From Promethearchaeota archaeon (GTDB taxonomy: Archaea > Asgardarchaeota > Lokiarchaeia > Sigyniarchaeales > SOKP01), in NCBI GenBank assembly GCA_019894815.1, contig JAGXNU010000029.1, forward strand, positions 1-14,612: a stretch of DNA of 14,612 nucleotides, read 5' to 3'. A model generated the notes under the pieces. The model worked only from the letters and a program-made list of their open reading frames with translations. It had not been told where the DNA came from and did not search any database. Shown one piece after another: positions 12,092 to 14,612 of this stretch. How positions within the stretch are numbered: position 1 is the stretch's first letter; each line of letters opens with the position of its first letter. The position numbers were made by a program, and so were the translations under genes.

Positions 12092-14612
12092 ATGACGGTA
12101 AAACTTGATGTTAAAAAACAGTTTTTAAAAAAATTTCAGGATACAATAATTCAAGGAAGAAAATTGCTTCAATCAGGAAACCATCGTTGGGCAGATCGCT
12201 TACTTACAGAATTATACTTTGAAATTGAAAGGACTGAATGGCTTGATATTCAAAAGAAGCACCAATTAATAATGATCATTACAAACTCATGGTGGATGTA
12301 TATAAATTCACTGATGCAATTAAAATCTGAGGAATCTAAAGTTGATATAATCAAGTATATTGATGGACATAAGCGTTTTTTCTCTTTTCTATCAAAATTA
12401 GATAATTTCTACCTATTTAATAATTTTACAACCAAGTTATTGAAATCTTTCATTAAAATGGAGGAAATCTCACTTTCTGGGATAACCAAATTCATCAATT
12501 CTTTTTGTATAAAGGTGAGTGAACGAAATGAAGATTTAAAATTAGTTGAACTACAAATTTTACTAATGTATATAAGGAAATCCGTGATCCCTCAGGAATT
12601 TTATCATTTTGCCATGGAAATTATTGGAAGAACTGTTTTTAAATTAGACCCAAGCAAGAGATCCTTGTTTCTATATATTCTATTAGAAAATATTAACTTA
12701 AATTATCAGTTGATGGATAACTCTGAGGAATTTGTAAAACATATTACTAAAATTTTGCAAAATAGGCTCCCAGGTTATCTTAAAAATGAATTTAGCAATC
12801 TAAATCGGATCTCTGTTAATGAAAGAAATTTCACAAAAATTTTAGGAGATCTTGAAGAATTAATATGTTATCTTAACGATGTTGGAGAGGCCTCTTGGAT
12901 TACAGTTATAATTAAGAATGTTTTTGAAAAACTAAATAGATTCAAATCGTTTGGAGATGCAATTACCTACATTAAAAAGTTCATTGATTTCTCATTAGAA
13001 CGAAATCAATTTGATATTGCATTTGAGATATATGATTATCTCGAAGAGCTTTTCATGGTTCATACTGATTTGGGTTATGATAATATTCTGATTGAGTTAT
13101 GGGTTGAAGCTTCCAAAAAATTTGTAGATATGAAAGAAAAAAAGTATTTACTACAATCTTTAGAAAAGTTAAATACTCACTTAAAAATACCACAAACTAA
13201 TGCTCAAATCTATCATTATTTCTATACATGCAATTTCTTGTGGCAATTTAAATCAATGTTTTTTTCTTTGGAACAGAGAGATTTCTGGAGGATGATGTTT
13301 TATCGAGTTTTATTTGAAGAACAAGATTTTGAATTAGCTGATAAGATCATAAAATATTTAGATAAAGATTTACAAGTGATCATCCCTTATCCTAAACTTC
13401 TTTATACTGAAGTGCAATCTTTTGTTAATGATATATATTCATTTGAAGATGAACGCTTTGCACCAAAAACGCTTGAAGAAAATTACGAAATTAAACAAAT
13501 GATATTGCGAATTGATGGTAATGGTTCAATATCATATCGGATGATCTCTTTACAAGACCAAATAATTGAAGGAAAAATTTTCAATGAATATTGGAATGAC
13601 GCACAAATTATTGAGTTATTCAATGATACATTCTCTAGCAACACTGAGAAAAGGTTTAATTTTACTTTACTGGAAATAGGCAAATTATCATATAATTTCC
13701 TCCCTCGTACTATAAGAAACTTCTTTAAACAATTTCAAATAAGAGCTTTAAAAGTTGTACCAGAGATATATTTTATACTCGAGAACATGACAATTCCGTT
13801 CGAGTTGATTTATGATAACAACTTCTTCTTACTCAAATATTCTATAGGTTACATCATTGGAGAACCTCCTTTAGGTGGAGTATCTTTTGATTATCATGTC
13901 GATTCTTCCATTGAAGTTACACCTCAAGATGAAATTTCAGTTCTGATTATAGATTGCACTAATTCTATTAGTCCTCTAAAATGGAATGAATCAATAAAGA
14001 ATAAAGAATTAATCTTTCCGTTTTTGGCAGGAGCAGAGGAACTCAATTATATCACTAATTTCTTCAATAATAGGGAGGAAATTAAAGAAATCGTAGTTCT
14101 ATCTGGACAATATTCGACCCGGAATCATATTTTATCTCAATTGGTTAATGGAAATCATAATATAATACATTTTGTTGGGAACATCTTCTACTCTAACTGG
14201 AATCCCTATAAGAGCTTTTTCTTAGCTAATGATAATGAAATTGTCACTTTTTATGAAATCAACTCAGCCCTGAAATCACAGAACGGAAATATCCACCCCT
14301 TCTTATTTTTTAATTCTCAACTATTTGATATTAAGGGAAAAAAGATAAGAAATGTATTAAAAAGGTTTGGAGATATCATGAAGGAATTTGATCATAATTA
14401 TACCACGGGAATTATTGCTCGAAGCATGCCCATCTTTGATGAAGAAACCCAAGAAATCTCATCGAATTTTTATGTAAATTTACTAAAACATTCAAGTCAA
14501 GGAGTTGCTCTTCTTAAAGCTCGACAAGAATGCATGTCAAAGAAAATGACATTGGTAATAGAAGAAGAATTAAAAGATTTTAAAGAAGATGAAGGAAGTG
14601 TTAATACTGATT
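12092..14612 (+). CDS. helical-repeat protein with C-terminal CHAT-like domain, 3' end outside window
   Basis: The frame is open from ATG 12092 to the window end (840 codons seen). Residues about 1-480 are almost wholly alpha-helical and leucine/aromatic-rich, with helix pairs of TPR-like size, but I see no clear TPR consensus. From about 545 it resembles a CHAT domain (caspase-like fold): IPFELIYDNNFFLLKY (568-583), then VLIIDC, IVVLSG, NIIHFVGN (690-697), HPFLFFNSQ (735-743), a GIIARSMPIFDEET stretch and FYVNLLKHSSQGVALLKARQE, the usual end of the fold. In active CHAT proteases the middle two motifs read close to HFxGHG and LSAC. Here the catalytic His position is Asn697 and the catalytic Cys position is Ser742, so it is probably a pseudoprotease. 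Strong Shine-Dalgarno and one-base spacing couple it to the actin-like protein, a likely partner. Confidence 0.8.
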   Translation, partial: MTVKLDVKKQFLKKFQDTIIQGRKLLQSGNHRWADRLLTELYFEIERTEWLDIQKKHQLIMIITNSWWMYINSLMQLKSEESKVDIIKYIDGHKRFFSFLSKLDNFYLFNNFTTKLLKSFIKMEEISLSGITKFINSFCIKVSERNEDLKLVELQILLMYIRKSVIPQEFYHFAMEIIGRTVFKLDPSKRSLFLYILLENINLNYQLMDNSEEFVKHITKILQNRLPGYLKNEFSNLNRISVNERNFTKILGDLEELICYLNDVGEASWITVIIKNVFEKLNRFKSFGDAITYIKKFIDFSLERNQFDIAFEIYDYLEELFMVHTDLGYDNILIELWVEASKKFVDMKEKKYLLQSLEKLNTHLKIPQTNAQIYHYFYTCNFLWQFKSMFFSLEQRDFWRMMFYRVLFEEQDFELADKIIKYLDKDLQVIIPYPKLLYTEVQSFVNDIYSFEDERFAPKTLEENYEIKQMILRIDGNGSISYRMISLQDQIIEGKIFNEYWNDAQIIELFNDTFSSNTEKRFNFTLLEIGKLSYNFLPRTIRNFFKQFQIRALKVVPEIYFILENMTIPFELIYDNNFFLLKYSIGYIIGEPPLGGVSFDYHVDSSIEVTPQDEISVLIIDCTNSISPLKWNESIKNKELIFPFLAGAEELNYITNFFNNREEIKEIVVLSGQYSTRNHILSQLVNGNHNIIHFVGNIFYSNWNPYKSFFLANDNEIVTFYEINSALKSQNGNIHPFLFFNSQLFDIKGKKIRNVLKRFGDIMKEFDHNYTTGIIARSMPIFDEETQEISSNFYVNLLKHSSQGVALLKARQECMSKKMTLVIEEELKDFKEDEGSVNTD

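Noticed and set aside
13483..13683. Minus-strand 66-codon open frame inside the CHAT-like gene
   Set aside because: The plus frame is continuously open from 12092 to the window end and carries domain motifs, so this is a chance shadow.
1..14612. Insertion sequence, prophage or defence island
   Set aside because: I see no transposase, integrase, terminal inverted repeats, phage structural gene or known defence nuclease; the only mobile-type element is the toxin-antitoxin pair.

Overview
The window is A+T-rich archaeal DNA, most likely from an Asgard (Promethearchaeota, Lokiarchaeia-like) genome. The evidence is the combination of a gelsolin-domain protein, a Roadblock/LC7 protein and a divergent actin-family protein within about 9 kb, together with Shine-Dalgarno sites of the archaeal GGTGAT type and TATA-like boxes about 25-30 bases before several start codons. 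The assignment comes from gene content alone; no marker gene for finer placement is present.

Left part (1-3326): the 3' end of a tRNA, probably a class II (leucine-like) tRNA, is cut by the window edge. A DUF169-family gene follows on the minus strand. A type II toxin-antitoxin pair comes next: an intact small antitoxin gene and a ParE-type toxin gene whose 5' end has lost one base relative to a continuous reading frame. After a 226-base gap holding a possible structured RNA lies a two-domain NAD(P)HX repair enzyme (epimerase plus dehydratase).

Middle part (3495-9532): a gelsolin-domain protein with an unknown C-terminal domain, a small Roadblock/LC7 protein, and a 739-residue protein that joins N-terminal beta-barrel-like repeats, a proline-rich repetitive linker and a von Willebrand factor A domain with an intact metal-binding (MIDAS) motif. 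A cytoplasmic family 3 glycoside hydrolase (beta-xylosidase/beta-glucosidase type) follows. Each of these genes has its own A/T-rich upstream region, so they are probably separate transcripts.

Right part (9662-14612): four close genes on the plus strand. They encode an AbrB-type DNA-binding domain fused to an ACT-like domain, an unknown lysine-rich/coiled-coil protein with a duplicated short motif, a divergent actin-related protein, and, one base after its stop codon, a long protein with an alpha-helical N-terminal part and a C-terminal CHAT-like (caspase-like fold) domain that runs off the window. By eye, key catalytic positions are substituted in both the actin-like protein and the CHAT-like domain. 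The actin-like and CHAT-like genes are almost certainly translationally coupled. This group is the best candidate for an undescribed system: a possibly non-hydrolysing actin-like scaffold paired with a CHAT pseudoprotease and a coiled-coil partner. That function is inference; the gene order and residue substitutions are read directly from the sequence.
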